From Mesostigma viride (Eukaryota; Streptophyta; Mesostigmatophyceae; Mesostigmatales; Mesostigmataceae): a DNA stretch of 45,440 bases. The stretch's first letter is position 1. Every line of letters starts with the position of its first letter. Below the pieces are notes generated by a model. It was not told where the DNA came from. It was given only the letters and a program-made list of their open reading frames with translations, and made no database searches. Positions 29,163-40,000 of this stretch are shown here, piece after piece. Both the position numbers and the translations under genes were made by a program. The stretch is from assembly GCA_009746045.1 (NCBI GenBank), contig RPFO01000102.1, forward strand, positions 945,822 through 991,261. Direction: 5' to 3'.

Positions 29163-29933
29163 ATGGGGCATATGGCTTGTAATACATTCTGGGCTACTTC
29201 CTGCACTTGGGGAGGGTTCAGTTCACGGCACTGCACACCGCGGCGCACGCATGCATCTGAGACGCACGTTGCACTTGTCTCTCGCCTAAACCAGGTGGAG
29301 GGCAAGTGCGGTGTGCTCATGAAGAAGCTTGAGGCCATCACCGCCCACACCGAGGCCCTGCTGGCCACACAGGTCCCAAAGATAGTGGAGCAGACGGCCA
29401 CCATCGCATCCCAGCCATGCACCCCGGCAGGATGCTGGCGACCTCCTGCCGCTCTCAGACAGACCTTAATGCGGACCTGCTGCAGACAGCGACCGCCTCA
29501 GTCAACCACTGACGCCATCGCTACGAAACTCCAGGAGCTTGAAGAGTTCGCCAGGCACAACAACGGGAGGCCACCGGTCGACTGCGCTCGCCACGACTGC
29601 CGGGTGGTGCTGCGTCGCTTCCCCCAGAAGCCAGGTGAGACGTCAACCGCACTTGCGGACGAGCTCAAGCCAGCTTCTTACCCTCATGGGCCCGGTAGGT
29701 GAGGTAGAACTGCGTGGGTGCCACCGCCTTCCCCACTCTCGGGACAAGGCGGCTCCCCCACCAGTCCTGCTCACCTTCCCCTCCCCTGAGGACAAGCAGC
29801 GGTTCCTTTCTCGTCGATCGCAAGAGGTTGCACGACCTCACCTGGACGCTGGACGACGACCTGTCAGACCCCCGCTCAGCAGCAGCAGGGACGCGACGCG
29901 ACCTGTGGCCGGAATTAATTAATTAATTAATTA
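29163..29933 (+). pseudogene. L1-like retrotransposon ORF1 remnant (plus strand), cut by a TTAA tract
   Basis: The coiled-coil segment reads LVSRLNQVEGKCGVLMKKLE, followed by TKLQELEEFARHNNGRPPVD, CRVVLRRFPQKPGETSTAL and, after frame changes, PPVLLTFPSPEDKQRFLS and LTWTLDDDLSDPRSAAAG. This parallels the minus-strand copy at 14741-15590 in content and order. The C-terminal domain is missing because the frame runs into a TTAA repeat at 29912-29933. No reverse transcriptase is adjacent. Confidence 0.6.
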
Positions 29934-30054
29934 TGTTCCATCATCATTCCGTCATCATTCCGTCATCGCGGCTCACAGAAGGGAACCAGCCTTATGCTGG
30001 CGTCTGCCACCCCTATAATGACCCTATAGTGACCGCGGCCTAGGGTGTGGTATC

Positions 30055-30080
30055 ACCCTAAACCCTAAACCCTAAAACCT
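30055..30080 (+). repeat. Interstitial telomere-like CCCTAAA tract
   Basis: ACCCTAAACCCTAAACCC followed by TAAAACC gives three units, two of the CCCTAAA (plant-type TTTAGGG) kind and the last one CCCTAAAA (the TTTTAGGG type known from Chlamydomonas). It lies about 0.35 kb left of the hairpin at the PLV edge. Confidence 0.75.
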
Positions 30081-30427
30081 TACACCATCTCCAGACACCC
30101 ACGGCACCCCCACCCTGGCTATCACCCTCCCATTGTGACTAAATTTACTAAGTTTACTATAGGTTTTTGGTTTTTTTTTCTAGGAAATTCAAGCCAACTG
30201 CCATGAAGTCAAGGTGCTGCAGGTGCTGTGTGGTACAGGGTAGCTATAGTGACCTTATAGTGACCATGGTGGTAGACTCTTATGCTGGCATCCCAGGGTG
30301 ACTAAATTTACTAAGTTTACTATGGGTTTTGGTTTTTTTTTTCTAGGAAATTCAAGCCACCTGCCATGAGGTCGAAGTGTGGCATCCTGCCACAACTGGG
30401 TGAGGGCCATGTGGGATATGGGCTAAG

Positions 30428-30585
30428 TCATTTCCCGTGGGAAACTATGTTTACTAAGTTTACTATGGGTTTTGGGTTTTATTCCTAGGAAATTAATTCA
30501 GGTGTGCACCACCAAAAACACACCTGAATTTCCCAAAAAAAGAACCCCCAAAAAACTTAGTAAATATAGTCTCCCACGACAAATG
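30428..30585. repeat. Long imperfect hairpin at the left side of the PLV
   Basis: The inner stem ATTCAGGTGTG (30496-30506) pairs perfectly with CACACCTGAAT (30519-30529) across a 12-nt loop. The outer arms are also complementary with gaps: TTTCCCGTGGGAAACTATG ... TTTACTAAGTTT against AAACTTAGTAAATATAG ... CTCCCACGAC. Total span is about 155 bp. It might be part of a viral terminal inverted repeat or a replication structure. Confidence 0.7.
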
Positions 30586-30758
30586 GTTATGAAAACGTAG
30601 TTTCCCACGGCAAAATGACCAATAAATCCATCTCCCACGGGAAAGGCCACGGGGGCCGGGCAGCGGGGGTGCAGCGGAGGGGCGCGGACTGCCAAGCAGT
30701 GGCGGGACTGCCAGGTGGTGGTGTGTGTGTGAGGGCTTGCTGTGTTTTCTCGTGGGAA
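30431..30758. promoter_or_regulatory. Cluster of CGTGGGARACTAT motifs
   Basis: TTTCCCGTGGGAAA lies at 30431-30444 and TCTCCCACGGGAAA at 30631-30644. Half-forms are CTCCCACGAC at 30571 and TTTCCCACGG at 30601. CTCGTGGGAAACTATAAATA begins at about 30749, where the motif runs into a TATA-like TATAAATA. Three sites (30436, 30572 reversed, 30750) fit CGTGGGARACTATRWWTAC. A promoter or operator role is inferred. Confidence 0.5.
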
Positions 30759-31036
30759 ACTATAAATACTACTAATTTGATATTTTCAGTTGGAAATAAT
30801 GTTTTATTCGACGTGAGTGAGAGTGCATGCACAGGCTTGCGTAATTTCCCGCAAAGAAAACCAAAAACCCGTAGTTAGCTTAGTAAAAATAGTAAGGTGC
30901 TGGAGGGTCGAGCAGTGCGTGGGAGTTGGCGGACCCGGCGAGGGCCGCGCGGCGGGGTGTGGTGACGTGTGGGTGTCCATCTGAAAGCGGATTGACCATT
31001 GATTGACACGTGAAAATCGTTTCATTAAAATATTAC

Positions 31037-33572
31037 TTACGAAGGGCAATACCGCCATCCAATAAAACAATTCGGCCTGGAACCGTCGCTCAACTTGTAC
31101 TGATTCACCCTGCAGCCCAGAACCGCCTTTGCCTCGTCGCCAAACAATTTCGCCTTGTAGCTGTCCATGCCAGTCGAAGTAATGTACTCGTCCAATAGAA
31201 GCTTGACAGGCACTGCCTCTCCGCTGCACTTGACGAGCTCGCCGCTTTTCTTCAGCTCTTCGATAAAGGCGCCCACGCCGTCAGACGAAACCTTCGAGTC
31301 CGTCTTCAGGACTCTCATCTCCTCCGACCTAGGCGGCCACCTCTCGTCCTTGCTAGTCGCTGCCAGGTATACTATGCACTCTCTAATCGAAATCGCCATC
31401 AACCCTAACGCAAACTCCTTGGCGCGAGTGCCCAGTGTGGTGTCGATGAGCTTCATGTGCTGACGCTCAGGTTCCGCGTCAATTTCCTCCTGCGTGCAAA
31501 ACTTGCTCACGAAAGGGTACATGACAGCGCGGTCCCACAATCCCTCGCAGTGCTCGTCAAATTTCACGTCGTTGTTGGTGTCCAAAACTAGCTTGAACGT
31601 CGTAGGAAATTGCACGTATTCGTTCGAGTGGAGAGCACGCGCCTTCAGGACCCCGTTGCCAGTGATATTCTTGAACTTCGACGCCACGATAGGGACGTTG
31701 CGCTGGAGCTCGTTCGTCAAACCAACGCGCATGCCGCGCATTCCCAAAACTTCTGGCGTCGCCACATCGCTGTCCCGCTCCTGCGAAGTGTAGAAAGCAG
31801 CACGAACGTTGTTCACGTTGTCGCCGTACGCTGACCTGATGACGCTCATCAGGAAGCCCTTCCCGTTCCGTCCTGAACCCTTCCAGAAGTATCCTTGCTC
31901 GTCACGATTGTCCCCCACCATCAGTGAGCCAAGGAAACGCTTGAAGTGGGCCCGGGTCACAGCGTCTGGGAAAATTTCCTCCAGCTTCACTTCCATAGCA
32001 CAAGTGTCGGCGTCTGGCGTGTAGGGAAGTCCCATCTGCTTGGAAATCATGTCGTCGGGCCGTCCAGGTCGCAGGGTCATGGTAGCGAGTTCCAGAACCC
32101 CGTTAGTGAAGCACAGGAGCAGCGGATCTTTGTCGAGCCTCTCCACGAATTCGGTTGGCTCGGCGTAGATGATTCCCTTGACCTCGTTGCGGATGTTGTT
32201 GATGTAAGGGCCGTCACGCAAGTTGTGGGAGATCTTCACAGCGGAGTCAGCCAGGGCTTCGAAGTACGCCGCCTTCTTGTCGTCGCCCAGATACTCGGCC
32301 TTGTCACGCCGTTCAGAAAAATAGCGCGACACCTCCCGGTACTTGGACGGGAGCTTGTCCATCTCAGCGATGGCGTTCCGCAGAGGTTCGTCAGTCATCA
32401 GCTGGCGCCACCTGTGGTCCCTGAAATTCCACAACGACCCACCGCTGTACCGCCAAGTCCCAGCAAATCCCACCACACAGGCCTCGGCTACACCGCGATG
32501 AGAATTCTCGAAGTGCGCGAGGATGTAAGACGTCGTGGCGTCCTCGGATGGGAAAAGCAAAGACTTGAGTTCGTCGCCGAGAGCGACAACTTCGCTCGAG
32601 AAGTCGCGGCAGTCCGAGTCGTGGCATTTCTGAACGATGCCGTCACGCGATACGACGAGGTAAGTGTGGTTGCTCCCGTGCTCGCGGCCAGCTCCGAGGC
32701 ACAAGTGGCTGAACGTGCGCAGGACGTAGTTGTCACGGTCCTTCGAGTAGTGAAGGCTCGCAGCATCCAGCGCGTGGTCTTCAAAATTCGGGTAACGCTC
32801 GGTCCACCTGGCCACGATGCGCGAAGTGACGTTGGCGATATCGTCACTGTCCAGGTGCGTGATTTCGTCGCTGCTAGTGGCGAAAACCCTCGTCGAAGGG
32901 CGTCCAACGTCACGCTTGCCACCGCTCGACTTTTTCCCTTTTTTTGCTGGAGGCTCGAGACCGTCGATCAAGTCGTCGACAGGCAGCCACTTTGCATCGT
33001 CGTCCACCAATTGAGCGACAAACGTTTCGATGGGCTCGTTGTCGTCAACGGGAGAGAGAATTGGGCATCCTGGCTCGACGTCCTTCGTGTTATACACACA
33101 GTTCAGCAATCGGCCGTCGTTGTAAATGGAATCGTCCCATCCGGGGAGCTGCAGAAGTTTGGCCTTCATGAGACGCCCCATATCCTTCACCGTCACTTTC
33201 CAACCCTTCACGTAGACACGGAACGAGTACTTGAACGTCCTCTTGCCCTTGGTTTCGACCCAACGCGGACGACGCGTGAGTACTTTGACGTTCTCATGGT
33301 TGATGTTACAATTTTCGAAGACGTCGTTGATGATGTCGTCGACGGTGACTCCCGGCTCTCCTTCCTCGTGATCGAATTTGAGGTCGTAATCGAGATATGG
33401 CTTGACAACATCGTCTTCTTTTAGAACCTCGCACCAATGGCCGCCAGCGCGAATGAGCCTGAGCGCTTCGTTAGCGGATAGCTCTAGGGCGTTATCGTTC
33501 CAGTTCTTAGATTTAATCCTCCGCGCGAGCTTGATCATCTTTGCGGTGATGGGTGGACCGGGAGCCTCCATG
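31037..33572 (-). CDS. PLV replication protein: archaeo-eukaryotic primase (PrimPol), D5-like region and SF3 helicase
   Basis: The frame is open from 33721, but I choose the ATG at 33572 (MEAPGPPITAK, 844 codons), because the extra 50 residues would be coded by a palindromic, promoter-like stretch. Numbering is from that ATG. PrimPol signature: YLDYDLKF (about 59-66, with the DxD metal ligands), KYSFRVYVKG and DGRLLNCVYNTKD. A basic Lys/Ser-rich linker follows (KKGKKSSGGKRDVGR), then a D5-type region (WNFRDHRWRQLMTDEPLRN). The SF3 helicase has Walker A WKGSGRNGKGF (about 560-570), Walker B-like RVGLTNELQR and motif C KLVLDTNNDVKFDE. It should prime and unwind viral DNA. It is the largest PLV gene here and shows no frame break. 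Confidence 0.93.
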
Positions 33573-33597
33573 GTGGTGTGAGCGCGAGAGTGCGGAT

Positions 33598-33650
33598 TGT
33601 CGTGGGAGAGTCCGCCTTTATTCCCGTGGGAGATCTCCCACGAGGAATCG
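33598..33650 (-). promoter_or_regulatory. Palindromic motif upstream of the PLV replicase start
   Basis: CGTGGGAGATCTCCCACG at 33625-33642 is a perfect 18-bp palindrome, preceded by CGTGGGAGAG at 33601. Both lie 30-70 bp upstream of the ATG at 33572 on the minus strand. The core GTGGGA is the same as in the cluster near 30.4-30.8 kb. A promoter or operator is likely by position. Confidence 0.55.
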
Positions 33651-33721
33651 AATCGTGTCGGCTTGTCGGTTACGTCGTGTCGGTCGACCGTGTCGTCATG
33701 CAGGTTGAAGTTCGAGACCAT

Positions 33722-33933
33722 TCTGGAAGGTTGTATACCGTATGCTTAGAAAAAAAAAGTTTCGATTAAAAAATTTCAGTTCGTCTAAAAACACACAAAA
33801 CTCAAACCTCGAACCTCGAGAAAATTATCCCATGGAACTTTTTATTTTCATGCACATTGCATGCATTTTAGAATACACTTTTCGACATTCATGACAATTT
33901 CCCACGGGAAAGCTATCTACTTTTTCCTAGGCC
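33722..33933. other. AT-rich PLV intergenic gap
   Basis: It lies between replicase and integrase. It holds an A/T-rich stretch and one more palindromic motif, TTTCCCACGGGAAA, at 33898-33911. No gene. Confidence 0.6.
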
Positions 33934-35539
33934 TCAGCCGACGCCCGCCACTCTCGCCACCCTGGGGGGTGACCTCACCCCCTGCCGCTCGTAAACGGCT
34001 CCTGTAAGTACGTCATGTCCCATCAGGTCACCAGCCCATTTTCGCTTTTTCCATGACGCGCCCTTCAAAAAACGGGTGATGTACGCCTGCCTCGTTGCAT
34101 CAATGCCGTGGTAGATGCGGTTGTACTTCGCAGAATAATACTCGTGCTTCATGTATTCGCCTGGATTTTTTGGGTCCTCGAACACGTACTTCTGATCAGC
34201 TCGAGCCTGCAACGCGTTAATCAGCTTCTTGTACCCGTCTGGAATTTGGTAGTCGTACGTGCCGTACGTCTCTGCCGTCTTAAAACGTTGAATTATCATG
34301 CGGCGCTCGCTCGGAATGTATCCGTTCTCGTGCGGCCCGAGCTCGTCGATAGACCCGACGATGCGCATCTGATCGTGGTCGTATCTGGTCGGAGGCAATT
34401 TCTCACCAGACAGATAGAGAAGACCCATCAGAGCTGCGTCGGAGGCCGGGTCCTTTTTGAACTCGGCGGCGGCGATCCGCTGGAGCTGCTCGTACGTGTG
34501 TCTCAGGGCTTGTTCTCGGCCCTAAAGAACTTCCTGTCGACATCGCCGACCTTCAGCTCACCGACCCGGGCAGCATACGCGTCCGTCACGTCGCGTGGGA
34601 GCCTCTTCTCGGATGGCATCATTCGATTCACCCCGTTGACGACTCCAAGAAGGTTCTTCTCGTTCTCCCTCCACGCATCCTCTTTCGAGTGTGCGAGCTT
34701 GCGTTTGGGTTCCGAGTTTTCGTGGACGACGCGCAGGACACGGGCGGTGTCGGCGAGGCAGTCGACTGATTCGTCCTGTGAGCACCCCATGTCGAGGAGA
34801 ACTCGCAGCCTGCCGATGTAACCCCTCGCGGTTCTGCGAGTCGCCCCGCGCTCTTTCGAGGGCCTGCCAGGCTCGTGATGTCTGGCCGGGCATCCGCTGC
34901 GGCGACGGCCTCGTTGAACGTCCAATATCGCCCATCGCTAACTCGTGCGGTAGTTTCGCCGGGATGAATCGGTTCCGGCGAGGGCGGAGATGTCGCCCCA
35001 AGCCGATTTTGTCCGCGCACTCTGGGTTATTTGCGATCCATCGGTCACTCGGATTCCAGACGCCCTTCTTGACCTTGCTCTTGGCCGAGATGCAGTTCGT
35101 CTGGTCGCGGGCGATGGCTCGCCTCTTCGCCTGGGCCCGTCGCCATTGCTCGCGACGCTCCTCTACGGTCACCGTCATCTGATGACTGAACATGAGACAA
35201 TTTTTTGGCTCGAGGCTTTTTATACCCTACGGGGTGGATCCTTGGGCGCCCTCGAGGCCGTTTCGGTTCGTGTCGTTTTTCCGTTTTGGAGGGTGAGCGC
35301 CCACGTGGACGCCTGCGATCGCCCACCAAGGCGAGGATGGCCAATCGGATTTCGGGGCTCATGTCGTGACAGGTGGACGGAATCGTGTCGTGGTGGCCTG
35401 CTTCTTGAAGGATCCTGACGACACGTTCTAGAGTTTTCTGCCCCAGTCGAGAACCCGAACAATATCGGAGGAGTGCTTGGGTGTCCAACACGTACTCCTT
35501 CTCGGCGCCTGCGTATCGTTTGATGGACGGAATATCCAT
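33934..35539 (-). pseudogene. PLV tyrosine-recombinase integrase, broken by frameshifts
   Basis: The C-terminal 164 residues in one frame carry a tyrosine recombinase core. Box I Arg is in LYLSGEKLPPTRYDHDQM (about 34385). Box II is ATRQAYITRF, with Arg near 34090. LMGHDVLTGAVYER holds the His and the nucleophilic Tyr (Tyr about 33991-33993). The N-terminal part begins MDIPSIKRYAGAEKEYVL at 35539 and has an AT-hook-like KRPRGRPRIHP. The middle lies in other frames (VKKGVWNPSDRWIANNPE; DGRYWTFNEAVAAADA; YIGRLRVLLDMGCSQDES). At least four frame changes are needed between about 35190 and 34500. It would integrate the viral circle. Its start lies 23 bp after the ATPase stop on the same strand. 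Confidence 0.75.
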
Positions 35540-35561
35540 AGTATATCATGTTCAGAGAAAA

Positions 35562-36444
35562 TTATTTTATCGAGAGAAATGTATTGAAGTTTCGACGAAA
35601 CATTTTTTTCGGGTCGCGCTGGTCGAAGTCGACAGCGAAGAAGTCGTGAGGATCGTCCTTGACGGCGTGGTCCCATAGCGCGAGAAACTCGTCCGGCGCC
35701 ACAGCCCCGCGCTCTCTTCCGCGATCTGTCGCGCGGCTCGATGGTCCTTCGTTCGAAAGAGAGCCAGAAAACTGATATTGGCTCGCACTGCTCTAGGGAC
35801 ACCACCGCTGGTGTACGCTTGCGTAAGGAAAATCATACTCGTTAGGAAATGCCTGTGCTTGAAAGCAAAAGCCGCGACGGCGTTCTTGGAAGAGCTTTGG
35901 TAGAGAGCGCTCCCTTGCATATCGTCAATCAGAATCAGCGAGCTAGGGGGCCGTGCTCGAACCTGGTCTCGGGTTTCGTCCAGTTCATGGCGTCTAGACG
36001 CAGATACATCGACAGCTCCATCAAATCTTCGTTTTTCTTTCCATGGACGTATTCGCGTTGAAACGTTTCCCACATCCTGAGATCGTCCTTGTACCGCTCG
36101 TACTCGTGGAGGTCGGATTTGATGTGATCCACCATTCCATCGAATTCCAGGTTGGAGTACACTTCCATCTCCATCACTGGCTCGGGGAGCTCTTTGTACT
36201 TTGGCTCCGTGTGTGCGGATCCACTAATAAGGTAGAGCTTGTCGAATGAATTGTTAGCGAAATAAGTCTTCGCCATGTTGACCGCCGCGGTTGTTTTTCC
36301 CGAACGCCTCGCCCCACAAAAGTTGGCAATGAAGTGCAAGCTCGGCATGTTTTGCGGGGCGGGACGCTGAGGGGCGTATCGCTGCTTGATGTCCCTATTC
36401 TCCAGCGATTGAATTCGTCGCTCTTCGATGACAGCCATTACCAT
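35562..36444 (-). pseudogene. PLV A32-type DNA-packaging ATPase (FtsK/HerA fold), two frameshifts
   Basis: It starts MVMAVIEERRIQSLENRD (36444; the Met at 36438 is equally possible). Walker A is in FIANFCGARRSGKTTAAV (residues 44-52). Walker B appears as SLILIDDMQGSA in a second frame, and a sensor-like Gln in MIFLTQAYTSGG. The frame shifts near 35945, beside a run of five G, and again near 35695. The C-terminus then continues plausibly (DEFLALWDHAVKDDPHDFF) to a TAA at 35562. It would power genome packaging into the capsid. Order and orientation with the integrase and replicase fit a PLV early or maintenance block. Confidence 0.85.
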
Positions 36445-36455
36445 TCTTAAGACAT

Positions 36456-36983
36456 TTATTCCTCCAATGAAGCGAGGAGGGATGCCCGGATGGCGGCCAT
36501 GCGAATCTCGTAGGGGGTCATCGCGACAGGGGGCGGGGGTGGCGGTGGAAGCTGACGGGTCTTGATCGGGGGTGGCGGGGTGTCCGGCTCTGCCTCTCTT
36601 GGTTTTCTCCCCCGTCTAGGTTTCGGCGTGTCGGCGGGTGTCGAGGCGACACTGTCTTCCGCAAGAAGGCGTTCGATGCGCGATTTATTTCGAGCTTCTT
36701 GCAGCTCGAGTTCAACGAGCCTTTGTCGCTGGATCTCCAGTTCCTTCGCGAGGACCTTGCGCTTCGTTATCTCTGCCTCCTTTTCATCGTTCCGTCTCTT
36801 CTCCCTCTCTGCCTTTGAGCGCTGTTGATAAATCCTCATCTTGTCACGTAGGGCCTTTTTCTGTTCATCGTTTAACGGTTGTCCTTTCCGAATCGTCCTG
36901 ACCAGGTCCACCTGCTCTTCCCGAGTCTCGGCGAAGGTCTCGTCTTGGAAGCTCATCGGGGTCTCTGAAGCCTCAGAGGCCAT
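36456..36983 (-). CDS. PLV coiled-coil protein with Pro-rich tail, function unknown
   Basis: 175 codons, intact. Residues 25-105 are highly charged and should form a coiled coil (QKKALRDKMRIYQQRSKAER; EIQRQRLVELELQEARNKSR). A basic KPRRGRKPRE patch follows, then a poly-Pro stretch and a short C-terminal helix (IRMAAIRASLLASLEE). The stop lies 12 bp before the ATPase start, suggesting co-transcription. Not recognised. A scaffold or DNA-binding role is only a guess. Confidence 0.7.
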   Translation of the reverse strand: MASEASETPMSFQDETFAETREEQVDLVRTIRKGQPLNDEQKKALRDKMRIYQQRSKAEREKRRNDEKEAEITKRKVLAKELEIQRQRLVELELQEARNKSRIERLLAEDSVASTPADTPKPRRGRKPREAEPDTPPPPIKTRQLPPPPPPPVAMTPYEIRMAAIRASLLASLEE

Positions 36984-37007
36984 GTTTATATTCTACGTAG
37001 ATAATAA
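36984..37007. promoter_or_regulatory. 24-bp divergent intergenic gap of the PLV
   Basis: It separates the minus-strand coiled-coil gene (ATG at 36983) from the plus-strand virion gene (ATG at 37008). It is AT-rich (TTTATATTCTACGTAGATAA). It has a TATA-like core and the palindrome CTACGTAG. It may serve both directions. Confidence 0.45.
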
Positions 37008-40000
37008 ATGGTCGTGCTTACAACCCTGAGCAGACCGACAAACCTCGCCACCGGGTTAACGCTCGACCCCGAAATGGAGGAGCGCGTTTTTGCTGTAGAA
37101 ACAGACATCGACGGGCTTGAGACTAGCGTGTCGTTACTTCTGAGTAAGTCGCACCCGTTTGATCAGTCGCTCGTCGTGGACGGATTCAAAATTTTTTATC
37201 CAAGCCAACCGACAAATTTGCGACTTGGAGACGATTTCGACGACGAGACCGCGAGTGACCCATCGGAACTCGCCTACAACCTCGTCGTGAACGGGTATTC
37301 GTATTTCAAAGAAGGCACCACCATAGTCGACGATCTTACTCTAAACGAACCGTACCTTACGGCGAAAGTGGGAGCAAACCAATACCACGTCTTCGACTTC
37401 AGTCCTGACACGCTGCTAGACCCCGGCGGCAGAGTCCTGACCCGTGCGCAACTGGACTATCTTTTCGACCAACACGAAGTAGGCACCACGTCGATAACTA
37501 ATTTGAACGGGGATTTCGTCCTTCATCTCGAAGACGGGACGACCGTGTCGCACCAAAACGCGTTCAGCGTCATCAACGACCAAGATGTGCGAGTTCAGCT
37601 TCCCTACAATGTTACTAATGGCGACGCGAGTGGGATTTGTAAATTTACGTATCGCGACTATCACGTGTCCCAATCGGCCACGGGCGATAACGTCGTGGAT
37701 GGAACAGTGGGGTATCCGTATTTTTCCGATGCGTTCTTTGGACTCGGCGGATCTCGATTTAACGGCCTCCCTCTCCGCGTGGAGTTGTTGTCTTTCGCCA
37801 CGATCCGCGACGACAACCGCCGCCTTCCACTAACTGGGAGATCGTTCACCATCACGCGTACCTACTCGCCACTCACGGATTGGAGAATGGGACCGATTGA
37901 ACCTTTGAACGCAATCCATTGGAGCACCACTCTGCCCAATGCTACATGGGAGGTAGTGGAGGGTACGACCCTCAAACAAGGCATAAAGATGACGACCCCT
38001 TTCGCATACCAACGCAAACTCCCCATCAGGTGGTACATGAATTCCACCCAGCTCACGCCGACCACCCCGACCATCGGCGGAGTCTCCCTCTCAAAACGGG
38101 GGACTGCGCGGGGAAGACGCAGTAATCACCGCGCCAGTAGCGGCAGATAGTAATAAGTTTTTGAACTACGAGATAGACGTATACAACGACTCCACCCTTA
38201 CCGCATGCACCACCCAAAAAGGAGGGATGTTTATATGCGTTTCAAAAATGAGCCAGCTTCACTCCGGCATCCGGACCCCGAGTTCTTACATTTCGTATCT
38301 CAATCCTGTAAAAATCGCGATCAACGGCGTGTACGCAGACCATGATGTGGGGTGGGGAAGTCGTTGCCTCCTCTCACCGGTTTTCATCTGTTGGCGAACG
38401 GAGTATCTCAAGGGGCCTTGGATGGGACCTTGAAGACAACAACGTTTCAAAATCCATCCGAGGGCGATGATGTGAACTCAGATACAGGATTAACCGCAAA
38501 GGACTCGCCAAACCTGTCAGGGGGACATGGAGATATACGGGCCTGTTATGACTCTCCATTCTAGAATCGTTCTCGCGCCACTCTGTGACCGCGTTGCAAA
38601 CAGAAGCGACGAAATATTACTTTGAAGGGTCTCCTGAAAAATTCTATATCGTAAAAACAGCCACTCCTGCACCTAGCAAATGTGTGTTTTTTCAGAGCAG
38701 CTCATAGACGGGCCCTTTCTTCTGTGTTTTCAACTATATCTTGGGAGCAACGACGCCTTTATTTCGTTCGCGGAAAACACTATGTCTTTGACGAATAAAT
38801 ATCACCCGGCCACGACAGATGCCCATCAGAACTGGAGAAATGCGGCAACGACGCATTGGGGTATGCTGGGTATCAATCTCCACCACAGTGACTATGCACT
38901 TGACCTGTTTGACAACCTGAAGTCAAAGGTTCGGTACACGTTAAACTCATCATGGAGACAACAAAACAGCTATTGGGTGGCATTTCGGAGAAAATCCGAT
39001 GGAAGGTGGAGCGTTATATATCAAAAACAACTCCTCAAAAACTGAGTGAAATGACCAAAATCTCAAACTCGTCCGGTATATTTACAGCCACCCCCACAGA
39101 CATTATCGACCCGTACATTCCGATGCCCATCCGACCAATTTTCTACTTGAGCGGAGAATACCACGGCGCGCATGTCTGGCCCATCCAAGATAACCTTCAG
39201 ACATAGAGTTCGACTCCCTAAAACCAACAATCCTCCGGAGCGTACACAGCCGTCGGCGACGTGTTGGAGCTGCGTCACAGGTCACCTCGTCGAGGAATTG
39301 TAGCATTTTTGGCAAATATAGCGTCGCAAAACCCGTACCGGGTGTGGCGGATACTTGGTTCAAGGAGCTAACACTCACGAATGAGAGTGTCATACGAACG
39401 GTTGTTAAGTGCCCGGATGTTCAATACGGCGTGCAAATGAACGAATATACTGCCAAAATATATGGGATTCTGCCAGCTCGTCAGTCGGTGAGGAAGTTTT
39501 ATGTAAGACTCGGATTTTCAAACACTAAGTTGAGCAATGATCCATTGCTTATCAGCGTAGTCGTCGGAGAATCGTGGACCGGTGGGTTTTCTACAACGAC
39601 AATATCAAAATCCTCGTCGTACGTTGACATAACCTGTGATCATATTTCACTGGTTGATCCTCCAGTTACTGGTATGATCCATTTGGCGACCGTGACGTTC
39701 CAGGTATTAGATCCAACTGTGTCTGGCCCGAGCCCGCTTTTATTTGCTTCTAGCCTAAGCTACTATTATGGTTCAAGCCTGTCGTCAATTGGCGGCAATC
39801 ACGGGATGGACGTGGCCCTGTATGAAGATGTCCGAGAAACTCGGCGTATATCGCATACATATTGGAAGCAGATTCTTTGGTCGGTCTGAGGCAGCCCATA
39901 TACGACTACCCGCTTCCGCAATTTTGGCATGGCGCCCCCGTGGCTGTGATGTCTTTCCACGACCCGGCCACGCAATCGGAACTAACTCTTCCGACCGCGT

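Larger units (their letters stand above)
30137..30900. repeat. Family of ~50-bp AT-rich repeats, direct and inverted
   Basis: ACTAAATTTACTAAGTTTAC followed by a GGTTTTTGG run and TCTAGGAAATTCA occurs at about 30138-30195 and 30301-30357, with a variant at 30446-30500. Inverted versions lie at about 30519-30580 and 30846-30898 (AATTTCCCGCAAAG ... AACCCGTAGTTAGC). The first two copies also share CAAGCCA(A/C)CTGCCATGA. The family flanks or forms the left side of the PLV. Confidence 0.75.

Noticed and set aside
31946-33424. 492-codon plus-strand ORF
   Set aside because: Antisense shadow of the PrimPol-SF3 replicase, which has clear catalytic motifs on the minus strand.
33573-33721. N-terminal extension of the PLV replicase to the first in-frame ATG at 33721
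   Set aside because: The extra 50 residues are coded by a region with an 18-bp perfect palindrome and repeated motif, better explained as promoter. The ATG at 33572 gives a normal PrimPol N-terminus.
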